Shown in pieces: positions 30,401 to 40,231 of a stretch of 64,000 nt of DNA. The translations under genes and the position numbers were made by a program. Every line of letters starts with the position of its first letter. The first letter of the stretch is position 1. The notes beneath the pieces are model-generated. The model was not told where the DNA came from, did not search any database, and saw only the letters and a program-made list of their open reading frames with translations. The stretch covers positions 50,840,395-50,904,394 of the forward strand of contig NC_088643.1 of the NCBI RefSeq assembly GCF_964019385.1, in the 5' to 3' direction. This DNA comes from Sycon ciliatum. Its lineage: Eukaryota; Porifera; Calcarea; Leucosolenida; Sycettidae.

Positions 30401-33400
30401 ATTTTAGGGATTAGATTGTAATGCTTGTCTGGATTGAAACAATAAAAGCCCCTCTTGAATAGTGGCCTCCTCGAAATTGGCATTGAAAAAATAGAAGCCC
30501 GGCTTCGAATCGAGTGAGTACGGTGTCTTTGTCTTGGCGAACAAGCTGTTCTGACATGGTTGCAAGTGAATTTCATTGAAATAGGAGACATACAGGCAAT
30601 GTATAATGATTAATGTTGGAGATGGGTATATTTATCCCATGGTGTGTGTGTGTGTGTGTTTCTATAGGGAGCAAATACCGACGGTGCCAGCTGCGCCAGC
30701 AGCAGTAGCTCAGGCAGTCCTGGCAGCCGCTGCGCCGTCTGCATCGCACCCTGACAGTTTCAAACAGTTCATGGCACCAAGAGCTCCTCGTCAGCGCCAG
30801 CGTTTGGAAGGAGAGTCTGGTCGTGTCCGTCGTAATGGCCTGTCAGATGTTGCCGATATCGAAGCTGAGGCCACAGCCGAAGCCATACAGGCGATTCGCA
30901 CCACCCAGCAGCAGTCGGCTCAGTCTGGTCTTTTGCCCACGCCTGATGAAGTGCGTAGCTTGAAACCGTCGAAGACCTTCAATCTGCCGGCAAGCGGCTT
31001 TTCCAGTGAAGCCGCGGAACCTGTCTTACCCTCGCCACCTGTCGCAAAAAACACTGCGCCACCGGTAGGCCCTCCTTGTAATATACATACTATGTGTTGC
31101 CCTGTTTGCATGGTTGGTCATCCTAATGATAACGGATAACACTGTTAGATAAGCATCAAACACTTTGAGTGATATTGCACTTCATAATACTAGGTAGGCT
31201 TTTGACAGTACCGTATTTCCCCGTAAGTTAGTACGTACTAACTTTCGAACTTAGCAGCCACATGAGTACTAACTTTCGGGGGTGGTGCTATCTTTCGGGG
31301 AGTACTTTTTTATCGGGGGTAAATGACACGCAGTGGGAAGCCTGCGCAACTCTAGTGTCCGTGCATATGATGTATGTACTGTACGGTGTCTGTACATGTA
31401 GGACGGGTACGAACTTACTGTCTTTCGGGGTGATAATCTCGGCAGTGGAAAGTGTATTTTTTATAGGGGGGGGGGGGGGGGTACTCATTGGGGAGAAATA
31501 CGGTAGGCCGTATGGTGGGTATGTGACTCAAACTTACGCACCAGGCTTTTCTTCTCTAAACCTTTGTGTGTTAGTACTGCATGGCATCAACTGTAGTGCC
31601 TTCCGCTGCTCAAGCATCGGACTTCTTGCTCCTAAAACCATGCTGGTGTGTTCTATGTCTTCCCTTGTACTGTGTCTTTCGGTAGGTCTCTCTGCCCATG
31701 GCGTTCATGCCGACGTCCGTTATGCGCAAAATGAAGATGCCCGCGTCAAAGCCTGGCATCACCACAGTATCTGTGCAATCGCCTCCGCAGCCGCAACCTC
31801 CAACGCAGCCATCTTCTACACGCAGCACAGCGGCTGCTGCTGCTCAAACGTCACTAGCTACCAATCCGCACGCTGCGGCCGCTGCTGCTGCTGCATCACA
31901 CTTGTCTTCTCTGCAAGCCACACAACATGCTGCCCAGCTTCAACAGCACTTTTCCCAGCAAGTTCGCTCCAAGAACGGTAAGTCCTATTTCTCCGGTGTC
32001 TGGATTAGATTTTAAGGCGTTTTTTTTTGTAGTTGAGCCTTGAGAGTGGTGGCATTCCTGCGGATGCAGAAAACTCAGTCTAACCAAGTCTCGCGCCAAC
32101 CGGGAACTTTGTAGTTATATCACAGAGGTTCCGCGCTACGTAAAGGTAAGTAGGCGGCGGGAAAAACCTGTAAATTAGCGAGTTTGCTCTCCACTTACGG
32201 AGAGAACATATGTGGCTCCACTAAGGCAGGTGCTCCAGTTGAGGAATTGTGTGTCGCCAAGGATGGAGTGTGGGTGTGTACGCTGTAATCACAAGTCTCC
32301 CGCCATTACCGTAAAGTACCGCCAGAGCGCCCCGTCTCGTAAGAGCGCCCCACCTTGATTTTACAGCCAAGGGAAGAAAATCGTATGGCAGAATGCTACT
32401 AAGTTTGTACGATATGAGAACCTTCGTGTGCTAAGGTCACGCTTGGTATGCTTTTACTTGGTCCGGCTCATCGCAATTGTCGCTTATCTATCGCCACTAA
32501 GAACAGGAGTTTTGTTGCCGCTCTGTGAAATTTTCAATAGGCATAGTGAGGAAGCATGATACATGAATACTCTGCGCCACAATAAACGAAATTCAGCCAT
32601 GGAATCAGGTGAAGCGAGTCATAGAAGGGAAGCAAGGTAAGCAAAATGCACGAAATAAATCAGCGAAGGAGCGCGTTCTTGCACTCACACTCCTACAGGT
32701 CCAGACGGTTCATTCAACTCTCCATCACTCGAGCTGCCGCCGTTACATGAGCTGACATTAAATTGCTGGTGTCTAGCTGCTGGCGTAGACTGGTAGAGAC
32801 TAGAGTATCTCTTGCTTTGTCAGCCTGTCGCATGGCAGCAATGGAAAAGGAACAGTTGTGTCTGTCACTTCCGTGCTTGAAGGAACCGTGGGCAGTGTGA
32901 CCTCCACAGTGTGTTTCAACAGAGCCTTCGAATGAGGCATACAGGCCTCTCCAGACAGCTGTCATACGCTCCACTGGATACGCTGACGACGACTCTTGTA
33001 ATGCTGCTGCCAGGTCCAGGAAGGAACAACCAAAACGTCCCTCGCATGCGCGCATCGCATCGAAAACACCTTTCTTCTTCAGCATGACGCTCATACTCCT
33101 CTGCCGTGCACGCGTGCCTGTCACGCTCTCCAGGATGTCAGTTGCCCCTGCTACAGTTCCGGTCTTCGGGTCGCTGCGCTTGGCTTTTGCAAGTTTTGGC
33201 AACAAAGACAGTGAATGGCCAGATTTCCACTTCCCAAAAAAGTCGAACACATCGCGATTCAAAGCGCTAGTCGCGATCATTTTTTCTTTGGTGCCTCATT
33301 TGATCTTGCCATCACAACCTCCCAAGCAAAAGTAAGTTAGATATCGTGATTGGACTGGGTTTTACCTGTCAAAAAGTGCGTGGGAGATAAGCGACAATTG

Positions 33401-36400
33401 CGATGAGCCGGACCAAGTATGTGGACTGGAGCTCGAAGGTAAACTGAGTACGGATTGACTGCACAATGTGCAATGTTTGTACAAGGTCCGTGTCGTATGA
33501 CCTACAGACAGGAAGGCGGCCACGAAAGGACGAGATGGTGGGGCGCTCTGGCGGTACTTTACGGTATTAGAGAGGTTAAAGGGGAAGTCCGGTGAAAAAT
33601 TTAAATTTCACAGTCCGTAGAGTTCGGGGCGCTGAGTCGAATGGTCTTTGTCCGAGGAGGCTGCGGCCTATGGTTCGTCAGATACGCCCAATCGAACATG
33701 TGCGGATTTGAGCGCGCCTCACCCAGATCCAGGTGATGACGTCACAGCGTGCAGCCAGGTGGCCACACCATCTAGATGTGTACAAAAACGGCCATATTCG
33801 GAGTGCGTTCGATTGGGGAACCGTTTGTCGCAGCTTCTTCGGACCAAGACCATTCGATTCAGTGTTACAAACACTACGTACCCTGTGATTTTCAGCTCGG
33901 TAAACCTCGAGGTTATACCGTATTTTAGCCGTTTCCGAGTTGGACTTTTTCCGTCGACATGCACTGGCCTCTATCTACGGCTCTAGCAATGCGCTGCGTG
34001 CATGCTACTTGTAGTGTAGTCAACAAACTCATCACACACGGAACTACTCCCGCACTGCCATGCTGGGGTAGGTACAACAAGACTCGGAAAACTAGTCAAC
34101 ACACGGACTTGTCATGTACTACACTCGTATCAGTCGTGTAGTCAGAGAACGAGCGTTTCTCCTTGCCGGTGGTGGTTGTGCTTTGAGGAAGAAAATTTTA
34201 GTTTTCCGCTCCCGCCTCATTATTTTATGCTGCAGCGATGAGTGCACAACCGTGACAAGTGACAAAACAGCGAACAGCTCCCGGACCTAGAACTTTCAGA
34301 TCCCGTAGCGTTGCGAGCGAAGAGTCGTGCCCGTAGTTCAAAGAGCCTGCACTGTTCTCCAATTGAGTGTCCGAAATACGCCAAGTTCGCACCAAAAAAT
34401 CACCATGTGGCAGGTTACTGGAGTCTAAGCGAATCGGTATGGAACAACATTTTAGTCTTAGAGCACTCGCATCACTCTTCTCCATTTTGGCGACTCTGCT
34501 CTCCAGCGAGCTGATAATTATATCAGCTTCGTCTGCAATACCTGCTGCTTCTTCATCAGTCGGAAACTCAGTAGCGCTCACTCTTGACCGGCCCGCGGCC
34601 ATTTCTTCAGCTGAATACCGAGGTTCTCAGCCCCAGACCAAACTCATGAAGGTCAGCCATGGCTGCATCCTCACTCTCACAAGGAGTTACGTCTTCGGAG
34701 TCGCTTGCACCACCTACTATGGGTCGCCAAATCATTTGAAATAGCACTGACACTATTGCTTTCACGCACTCCTTTTGACCTAGCTGCACGCTATGACGTT
34801 GCGGAGGGTGTGGCGCGGCCGCATGACGTCATGGCGCAGCCCCCGAAACTCAGTTTTTCAAACGGAAATATCTCGAGAACGCTTTGTCGGGGACATGTGG
34901 GACCAACACCATTCGACTCAGCGGCCGAAACTCTACCAACCCTGAAATTTAAATTTTTCACCGGACTTCCCCTTTAAGTTTCACGTAAAAGTCTTACGTC
35001 CGTGAACTTTTACGTCAACAAGTGAAAAAACTCACGTAAAATTTGACGTGTTTTACGTGAGTTGACTGTCCCGCACGTAAGTTCATGACGTGAGTTTTTG
35101 GAAGTTTCGCTTGGTTATTCCGACCGAATTTGTGTGAGTTTCCGGAATTTTATCGAGTTTTATCGAGTTTGTTGGAAGATTTGATATTTGTGCGAACTAA
35201 ACCCGAATCCTGCCAGGCAAAATTTCACGTCACGTCGCACGCGTAACTTAACCTCTAAAAATTACACGTAACGTGAGATTTGCACCGCGTTTTGAAAAAG
35301 GGCAAAAAACGTGTAACTTAACCCCTCTATTATTATATTACGCCCCTGTTTTCAAGTCTGTCGTATTGTTTCAGTTTATTCACGCGAGTGAGTAAGTCCT
35401 GCTCGATTGTAAATCACACACCCTTTTCGGACGTGGCACTGTAGTGTAAAAGATGGCTACTCGTGTTCGGAGGAATGCAGTATCTACACTTACGGTAGTC
35501 CTCAAGGTAGTTTTGTACTTCCAAGTACAAAGTGAGTCCGCAGTGATATCACGCACGGGGAGACCAGCAACAGCTCTGCCAACGCGAAACGGCTGTCCCG
35601 TCATTGTTCTTCCAAGTGAGGTTCCAGTGTGATTGTGAATTTCAGGATTCGGATCTGCGTGTTTTGATCATAGCGTGCCACTGTGATCAACTGAAGACGA
35701 CGATTTTAATCATTTTATATATTTTTTATTATTTTGAAAATCCTTGTTACTGTATGAGTTGAATGTCTAACGGGGCACCAAGCCTAACGTTTTAACGAGA
35801 AAAATCCATCGCTAGCTCAAGAAACGTTACACGTATGTTATTCCTTCTCTCCTCTGTACTAGAGAAGCAGAAGACAGGTATTTGTAGGGTCATTAAACCT
35901 TGTGCCTGCCAAGTGGAAATTTTTGCGAATCGTTAGACTTTAGACTCGTCACACTTTCAACTCTTCCAGTACCTGCTGCACCAGACCCTGGAAAGGGCAT
36001 GTTAAGACGGTCTTTATTGCTATGTAGTGAAAAAGAGTGAGGTTTCTGAAGACCATAAAAGATCCACCCAGGCTTAATGTCAATCTAAAGGCGTCCACAG
36101 TTCACCCTCTACGACTGACGTGTCATAGCCAAGGTCTTTAGGTGCACCAGACAAATGAAGTGTGCGTTCATGTGTCTTTCGTGAAACGTGTGCTTTAGAG
36201 CAGCATTGCGATGCTACTCATTTTCATTATTTTATTGGTTTGGTGCGACTCCCTTGATAGGTATCCATTTACCTCTGGAGAATCCGTAAATAAACAAACT
36301 CATCACGCGGGGTGTTGTAGGTCCTCATTTCTCTTCTGTTTTGCCATGTCGCTTGCCACTGTCATTACTGCCACTAGATAAAGGGTGTAGGTCCTCATTC

Positions 36401-37566
36401 CACTTCTGTTTTGCCACTGTCGTTACTACCACTAGATACAGAGCGTAGGCCCTCACTCCTCTTCTGTTCTGCCATGTCTCTTGCCACTGCCATTACTGCC
36501 ATTAGATACCGCTAGGGACAAGGATGGTTTGCCACCTGCCACTGCCGATGCTGTTAGTGCTACGCCAGCAGCCACTCCTAGTCACCAGGCACATCCGCCA
36601 CAGCAGCAGTCTTCTGCTACAGCAGGGCAGCAACAGCAGAGTCAGGCTGCTGCATCGTCTGCTGAATCAAGTGCACCCTCAGGGGAAGCCGCTGCATCGG
36701 CTGTACCTCCTCAGCCACCTACAGCGAACGCTGAATCCAGTGGTTTAGCTGTTGATCGCTTCTTGCAATTGCAGGAGTTAAATCAGCAAGATTTGGCTGC
36801 TCACCTACAGAAGAACCCTCAGTACCGGCACCCCACTCCCCAGCACTTGTATGGCCTTGAGCAGCAAAGGCAAAGATCGATGCTACAATTGAGGGCGCCA
36901 CCACCGCACACCCAAAATGGCCAGCACCCCCCTCACCAAAGCCAGCATGCTCCCCGTCCCTCTCACTTACCCCCGCCACAACATCAGCACCCGGGAGCAC
37001 CCCTGCCTCCACCAGCGCTGCCACAGCCAACTGCTCAGCATGGGGCACAACATCCCCACGCTCAGAAAGCACCACATCCGCATGGCCCAACAATACTCTA
37101 TATGTATCCTCAAACTAAACTCCTCCCGCAGCATGATAACCCAGCTGTACCTTGCAGGCAAGAAGATGTCGAGCGACAACTACAGCAGCCCCAGCCCTCT
37201 ACAAACTCGCATTCTCAGCGCGAGCCTGAAAATACTGGTGCCGGTCACCGTATCAATCTTCAAGATCTGTTCAAAATTCATAGCACATCTCAGCCATCTG
37301 GAGCACCTTCGACTGTCCCCATTTCTCGATGTTCAAGTGATGTTCAACCTCAGTCTTCTCATGCGTTTCCCGTGGACCCTGCTGTTGTCTCTAGCTCCGG
37401 TCTACCTCACCCACACCGCCAGCAGCAGCAAGCCGTGTTACCTGGGGGTAGTGGGAATGTTGCTAGCACTGCACAGAACGGTGGAGCTGGTGGGCCTCGT
37501 GACGGTCCTCATCAGACTCGTGTTGATTTATCCACCCTGTTCTCCGCTTTCCCCAGTTCTGGCTAG
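17870..37566 (+). CDS. EIF4ENIF1: eIF4E transporter 4E-T (EIF4ENIF1 homologue), 9 exons, 1,229 aa
   Basis: 4E-T binds eIF4E, shuttles it and represses capped mRNAs in P-bodies with DDX6 and LSM14. Exons: 17870-17908, 21574-21731, 24288-24319, 24807-24908, 27608-29103, 29723-29835, 30668-31064, 31686-31977, 36506-37566. Every intron is GT-AG, all phases join, and the total is 3,690 nt. The canonical eIF4E-binding motif Y-x4-L-L (YSKDELL, residues 11-17) is assembled exactly across the first intron, followed by a 4E-T-like PACLDRQF segment. Residues about 340-520 are Gln-rich. NFDFDRFL (about 598) and SRFRQFF (about 618) match the 4E-T FDF and SRFSRWF region, and AFMPTSVMRKM (about 785) matches a conserved C-terminal 4E-T motif. 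It is longer than human 4E-T (985 aa), mainly by polyQ. The 32-nt third exon rests on phase and splice sites alone. Confidence 0.9.
19012..19423. mobile_element. 412-bp MITE, AAT target duplication (family B)
   Basis: Left end AGGGAGGTTCCGGAGTACGA pairs with right end CGTACCCCGGAACCTCTCT; long subterminal inverted repeats include CAAAATCCGT and GCGCTACGGAT. AAT flanks both sides. The outermost bases match those of the 344-bp AGAGAGGTTCCGC family found nearby, but the interior differs. It lies in 4E-T intron 1. Confidence 0.85.
19637..20218. mobile_element. Tc1/mariner-like element with internal tandem duplication
   Basis: Ends CAGGTCTACTCTCCATATAA... and ...TATATCGAGAGCAGACCTG are inverted and flanked by TA on both sides. 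Inside, a unit of about 120 bp (about 19850-19972 and 19973-20095, each with TATCGAGAGTGCGCACGTCG) is repeated in tandem. CAG ends, TA duplication and the CTCTC/TATAAC pattern fit a pogo-type non-autonomous element. 4E-T intron 1. Confidence 0.75.
21098..21441 (+). mobile_element. 344-bp MITE, family A copy 1
   Basis: AGAGAGGTTCCGCATAACGT at the left and ...TACGTAGTGC-like GCGGAACCTCTCT at the right, flanked by AAT on both sides (21095-21097 and 21442-21444). It is the same length and nearly the same sequence as copies at 23288-23631 and 25797-26140. No coding capacity. It ends about 130 bases before 4E-T exon 2. Confidence 0.9.
21936..22188. mobile_element. 253-bp MITE with TA duplication
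   Basis: Terminal inverted repeats of about 29 bp (CAGTGCATTTCAAAACTATA, then GACGCGTA; the right end mirrors it with one or two changes) are flanked by TA. CAGT ends plus TA flanks fit Tc1/mariner. It sits 200 bases into 4E-T intron 2. Confidence 0.85.
22345..22590 (-). mobile_element. Truncated family A MITE, reverse orientation
   Basis: The segment from GTCTACGGAGAGTACGTAGA to GCGGAACCTCTCT matches family A in reverse orientation but lacks about 100 bases at its left end. The intact end is followed by ATT. Confidence 0.85.
22858..23262. mobile_element. 405-bp MITE with TTA duplication
   Basis: Ends AGCGGGATTCACAGAAGCTT and its complement are inverted for about 40 bases (including TTTTTTGCGATGCGACACGCG with one mismatch), flanked by TTA on both sides (22855-22857, 23263-23265). 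A 3-bp TWA duplication is the PIF/Harbinger signature. The interior is rich in GCGATGCGAC and TTGCGATCGC-like motifs. Confidence 0.85.
23288..23631 (+). mobile_element. 344-bp MITE, family A copy 2
   Basis: Same 344-bp element as copy 1, same orientation, flanked by AAT (23285-23287, 23632-23634). It lies only 25 bases right of the TTA-flanked element, so two insertions are side by side inside what looks like an older repeat. Confidence 0.9.
23796..24097. mobile_element. 302-bp element with TACCGTAAAnTACCG ends
   Basis: Left end TACCGTAAATTACCGTTGAT then CCGCCCC pairs with right end GGGGCGGATCAACGGTACTTTACGGTA. The terminal pattern TACCGTAAAGTACCGnnnGAnCGCCCC is shared with the larger element at 32307-33566, so the two are probably related. 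4E-T intron 2. Confidence 0.8.
24167..24452. repeat. Microsatellites on both sides of the 32-nt 4E-T exon
   Basis: A (TTG)n then (TG)n array at 24143-24261 ends 26 bases before the exon at 24288-24319. A (CT)n tract at 24327-24379 then (CA)n to 24452 starts a few bases after its donor. The exon is thus boxed in by complementary TG and CA repeats that could pair in the RNA. Repeat-derived Cys/Val and His/Thr ORFs here are not genes. Confidence 0.9.
25239..26326. mobile_element. 1.09-kb element with TAA duplication, hosting a nested MITE
   Basis: Ends AGCCTAGTTCACATTCGACG and its complement are inverted and flanked by TAA (25236-25238, 26327-26329), the TWA target of PIF/Harbinger elements. 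A complete 344-bp family A MITE at 25797-26140 is inserted inside, so the host element was about 740 bp before that insertion. The interior is rich in CGACGGG/CCCGTCG motifs near both ends. No credible transposase ORF. Confidence 0.85.
25797..26140 (-). mobile_element. 344-bp MITE, family A copy 3, nested
   Basis: Reverse-oriented copy flanked by ATT (25794-25796, 26141-26143), the complement of the AAT flanking the other copies. It interrupts the TAA-flanked element and is therefore younger than it. Confidence 0.9.
26355..27497. mobile_element. 1.14-kb element with long terminal inverted repeats
   Basis: The two ends are inverted for more than 40 bases: GGGGCCATCCGTAATTATCG then ATCTTTTTCACGAAACGAAAAAGTTT on the left, mirrored on the right with a GGGTGGGTGG tract just inside each arm. 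It ends 110 bases before the glutamine-rich 4E-T exon. A minus-strand ORF of 132 codons (27103-26705) lies inside; I do not recognise it and it may be a remnant of the element's own gene. No clear target duplication. Confidence 0.8.
31209..31505. mobile_element. 297-bp MITE with TACCGTATTTCCCC ends
   Basis: Left TACCGTATTTCCCCGTAAGT and right GGGGAGAAATACGGTA are inverted with one mismatch. Inside are repeated ACTTTCGGGG motifs and a run of about 14 G residues (31467-31480). It lies in the intron between 4E-T exons 7 and 8. Confidence 0.75.
32124..32207 (-). mobile_element. Truncated family A MITE end
   Basis: AGAGGTTCCGCGCTACGTAAAGG, then CGGGAAAAACCTGTAAATT and CTCCACTTACGGAGAG match the reverse-oriented left part of family A, after which similarity stops. 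A stray ATTAGAGAGGTT at 33566-33577 could be another remnant of the same family. Confidence 0.65.
32307..33566. mobile_element. 1.26-kb inverted-repeat element carrying a 188-aa ORF
   Basis: The termini TACCGTAAAGTACCGCCAGA then GCGCCCC pair with GGGGCGCTCTGGCGGTACTTTACGGTA. A second inverted pair lies inside: ACTTGGTCCGGCTCATCGCA then ATTGTCGCTTATC near 32457-32489, mirrored near 33387-33418. Between them is an uninterrupted minus-strand ORF (33280-32714). The end pattern is shared with the small element at 23796-24097. It is inserted in the last 4E-T intron. The superfamily is not recognised. Confidence 0.8.
32714..33280 (-). CDS. Unrecognised 188-aa ORF inside a transposon
   Basis: The ORF starts MIATSALNRDVFDFFGKWK and ends AAARVMES before TGA. 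It has no obvious homology to a transposase known to me. Composition is protein-like: mixed charge, amphipathic stretches (FLDLAAALQESSSAYPVERM), a Cys/His-containing segment (THCGGHTAHG, then FKHGSDRHNC), few low-complexity runs. It has an A-rich context before the ATG. No signal peptide or membrane segment. Position, centred between the two inverted-repeat pairs and filling nearly half the element, suggests it belongs to the element, either as a replication/DNA-binding protein fragment or a captured host exon. It lies antisense within the 4E-T intron. The function is unknown. Confidence 0.4.
   Translation of the reverse strand: MIATSALNRDVFDFFGKWKSGHSLSLLPKLAKAKRSDPKTGTVAGATDILESVTGTRARQRSMSVMLKKKGVFDAMRACEGRFGCSFLDLAAALQESSSAYPVERMTAVWRGLYASFEGSVETHCGGHTAHGSFKHGSDRHNCSFSIAAMRQADKARDTLVSTSLRQQLDTSNLMSAHVTAAARVMES
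33580..34973. mobile_element. 1.39-kb element with perfect TTAA duplications
   Basis: Ends AGGGGAAGTCCGGTGAAAAA and its complement are flanked by TTAA at 33576-33579 and 34974-34977. A CCATTCGA(T/C)TCAG-type motif is repeated near both ends and once internally (33630, 33857, 34909). TTAA targets define piggyBac- and Kolobok-type elements; AGGGG ends would favour the latter, by recollection. Two short minus-strand ORFs, 34789-34607 and 34602-34225, lie close together and might be exons of one remnant gene (DEEAAGIADEADIIISSLES reads as a coiled segment), but I do not recognise them. Confidence 0.85.
36315..36505 (+). repeat. Triplicated 3' splice-site region before the last 4E-T exon
   Basis: Three tandem units of about 58-71 bases share GTAGG(T/C)CCTCA...CTTCTGTT(T/C)TGCCA...CACTG(T/C)C(A/G)TTACT(G/A)CCA(C/T)TAGAT. 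Each carries a pyrimidine-rich tract and a CCAnTAG acceptor. The third acceptor (36503-36505) is the one in phase with exon 8. Using the first (TAG at 36375-36377) or second (36433-36435) would hit a stop codon before or just after reaching the normal exon start. Confidence 0.8.
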
Positions 37567-37915
37567 TTCTTTAGCTAAGCAATTCTATTGTTAGATGCAT
37601 GTTTTTTTTCATTCAAAGAGAAGCATGTTCCGCCGGCTGACTCTCTTGCCTTGTTTTGAAGTTCCGTTTTATTCAGGTCCACGCTGGCCTCTTGAAGGAA
37701 CAGTGCCCCGCCCATTTTTCATTTTTAGAAACGATTGTGATTTTTAGAAGTGAGTGTGCGGTTTACCCGTATTTCATCATGAAAAAAAGCAACAGTTTCT
37801 GTCCTTTGTGTTCGAAGGCATGCCCGTGGAAGGCGTGCTTCCTCTCTAGTGTATTTCACTCTGTTCGAAGGTACATGTACTCGTACATACTGTCACTTGT
37901 GTGCGTGTTTGCGTG

Positions 37916-37976
<61 letters not shown>

Positions 37977-38219
37977 TGTGTCGCATATGCAGTATAATAA
38001 TTATTAGGACCGGTATAATATGGATAGTTGCCTAACGTAAACAAGATGTATAAGTTGTATACATAATAATACTGTACGGTGAGATGTTACGGCTGCACTG
38101 TAACACAGACGGTCAGTGCGTGTCATATCTGCACATCGGGCCTGCTCAGACTCCAGGTTGTGTTATCAGGGTGCATGTAGCCTGGTAGGCCAACACGTCG
38201 CCGCCAGTATGTTGCCTTA

Positions 38220-38458
38220 GGGGACGTCGCAAAAGTTTTTTGTCGTCCCTGAAACGAACATGATTCATTTGGGGGGGGGGAGGGGGTGCGAGCCAAAATC
38301 GCAAGTCGACCGACACTGTACATATGACATGTACATGCATGCGATTTTCGTCGTCCAGCGTAGCAAACTGTGTTCGTTTCAGAGGGAGGGGAGGGGGTCC
38401 AAGTACGAAATGAACGATGTTCGTTTCAGGGACGACAGAAAACTTTTGCGACGACCCC
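38220..38458. mobile_element. 239-bp MITE with TTA duplication
   Basis: Ends GGGGACGTCGCAAAAGTTTT... and ...AACTTTTGCGACGACCCC are inverted for about 40 bases and flanked by TTA (38217-38219, 38459-38461). The centre has G-rich tracts and an ACATGTACATGCATGCG motif. A second, left-truncated copy lies at about 52556-52735 in PHGDH intron 1. A TWA duplication fits PIF/Harbinger. Confidence 0.85.
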
Positions 38459-39959
38459 TTAGGCTTTGGCATGTGCTGTTGTGTGCACTTTTCAGTGAAG
38501 GAAACCAACCCAGCTAGCAGTTCCCATTTTGGTCTACATGTACTTGGAAAGTGGTGCCGTGCGTACAAGCGAGCTGCTGGTGTGCACCGCAGGATCTGGT
38601 GTTCGCAGGATCTGGTGTTCGCAGGATCTTGCTTTTATTCACTGCGTGCATCACTAACCTGATGCAGTCCAGGACTGTTTGCTGCTGTAGCCTATGTCAT
38701 AATTATGTCAGCCACTGCCCAGGCTGCTAACTCCGGTTTCACGTACTCTAGAACCCTACCATGTTTGTGTGACCGAACATGCTAAATGGACTGTGGTGCT
38801 GGGGACACAATTAATGGGCTAACTTACTGGTTACTACTGCATCATACGTCAGTGCTGTGCTGCCTGTGCACTATCCTAAATTTGCCCTGCTAGTCAATTA
38901 TGCTGACAGGCGTATGACAAAAGAGGTTGCAAAAAATACCCGAGTTTTTGCCGGCTCTGTTCCCGGGGCAAGTTTACGACGGCCACTGACACCCGGAATA
39001 GCCCAATAGCCGGAGTACATACAGCGATGAAGCAATTCCCCCTCCACCTGATGCGCTCTCTGCCTCTAGCCGATACCAGCAACATGAGCAGTGCATACCG
39101 GTACTTCAAACCTCACACGTTCGGAATTTTCGAGCAAATAGCCCCAAGTCCTGCCCTCTCCAGGTCTCGATTCTAGAAATCCCCATTTGATCGTGTGTTT
39201 AAATTTGGCCACTATATTGGCATTGCTACAGCCTGGAATAATTATTTGAACTTGGGATGGCGAGCCAAATGTACTGATGGATAAGAGAAAGGACGAAATG
39301 TTACTAGTTATGACACCAATGTAGCCACATTACAATAATTATGTCATACTACGCAGGTATATGGTGTGACAAGGCACAAAACTGACTGGGGGGGGGGGGG
39401 TACTGAGGCATTCAACAACCTGACATCCAGTTTCAACACATCTACGAAGCGCAAACCAACAACCTTCTAACTTGGAACTTAGAAGTTGCGCCTTTGGCGA
39501 TATTAGTAATGAAGTTGCAATGTGCTCCTCGTGGCAGTCGTGGGTCAGTCAAGTATTAAGTTCAGCAGGAAGCGTGTGTTCCGCGTAGGAACAACCAACT
39601 TCATCTTCTAACTTGGAAGGCTACAATTCTGATCCATACCCACTGTTGGGATAGGCCATTATGCAGTACAGCCATACATCAGGAGTATTTTTTAATGGAG
39701 TGCTTTTCACATGATTTTGCATTGGGGGGGGGGGGGGGATTTTACACTTGGTTTGACCCAGAACGGATGCGATCAAATCTGTCTGATATTGAGCAAAATA
39801 TTTACTTCCTGTAGTACATGTATATCGAAGCTCAGATACACGCCCACCACTCCGTGACTGCTTGTTTGATATGTTACAAAAGGGTCGATCGTCAGGTACA
39901 GTGTTCCTGTCTACTCTAGCTGATTGTTTGGAAGGTTTTCAAAGCTCACTCTCTGTCTG

Positions 39960-39991
<32 letters not shown>

Positions 39992-40017
39992 CCTCTCTCT
40001 CCCATTTGACTTTGCAG

Positions 40018-40046
40018 ATCACCGGCAAATGTCAGCAAGTGCAAAG
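40018..40046 (+). other. Possible orphan mini-exon
   Basis: A 29-base segment lies between a (CT)n-rich tract ending TTTGCAG and a strong donor GTAAGA. The setting is very like that of a true internal exon, but no partner exon with a matching phase was found. It could belong to an unseen transcript or to an alternative 4E-T 3' end. Confidence 0.2.
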
Positions 40047-40100
40047 GTAAGAGCTGTCCATGTTTCCCACTACACACTGTTGTGTCAGCTGTCCTTCAGC

Positions 40101-40231
40101 ACTAGGCCTGGTGTTGTTCAATGCCGGCACAGCACTAGGCCTGGTGTTGTTCAATGCCGGCACAGCACTAGGCCTGGTGTTGTTCAATGCCGGCACAGCA
40201 CTAGCCTGGTGTTGTTCAATGCCGGCACAGC
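40101..40231 (+). repeat. 33-bp minisatellite, four copies
   Basis: Unit ACTAGGCCTGGTGTTGTTCA then ATGCCGGCACAGC; three perfect copies and a fourth with one base deleted. The period is a multiple of three, so one frame reads a repeated LGLVLFNAGTA, but nothing around it supports coding. Confidence 0.9.
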
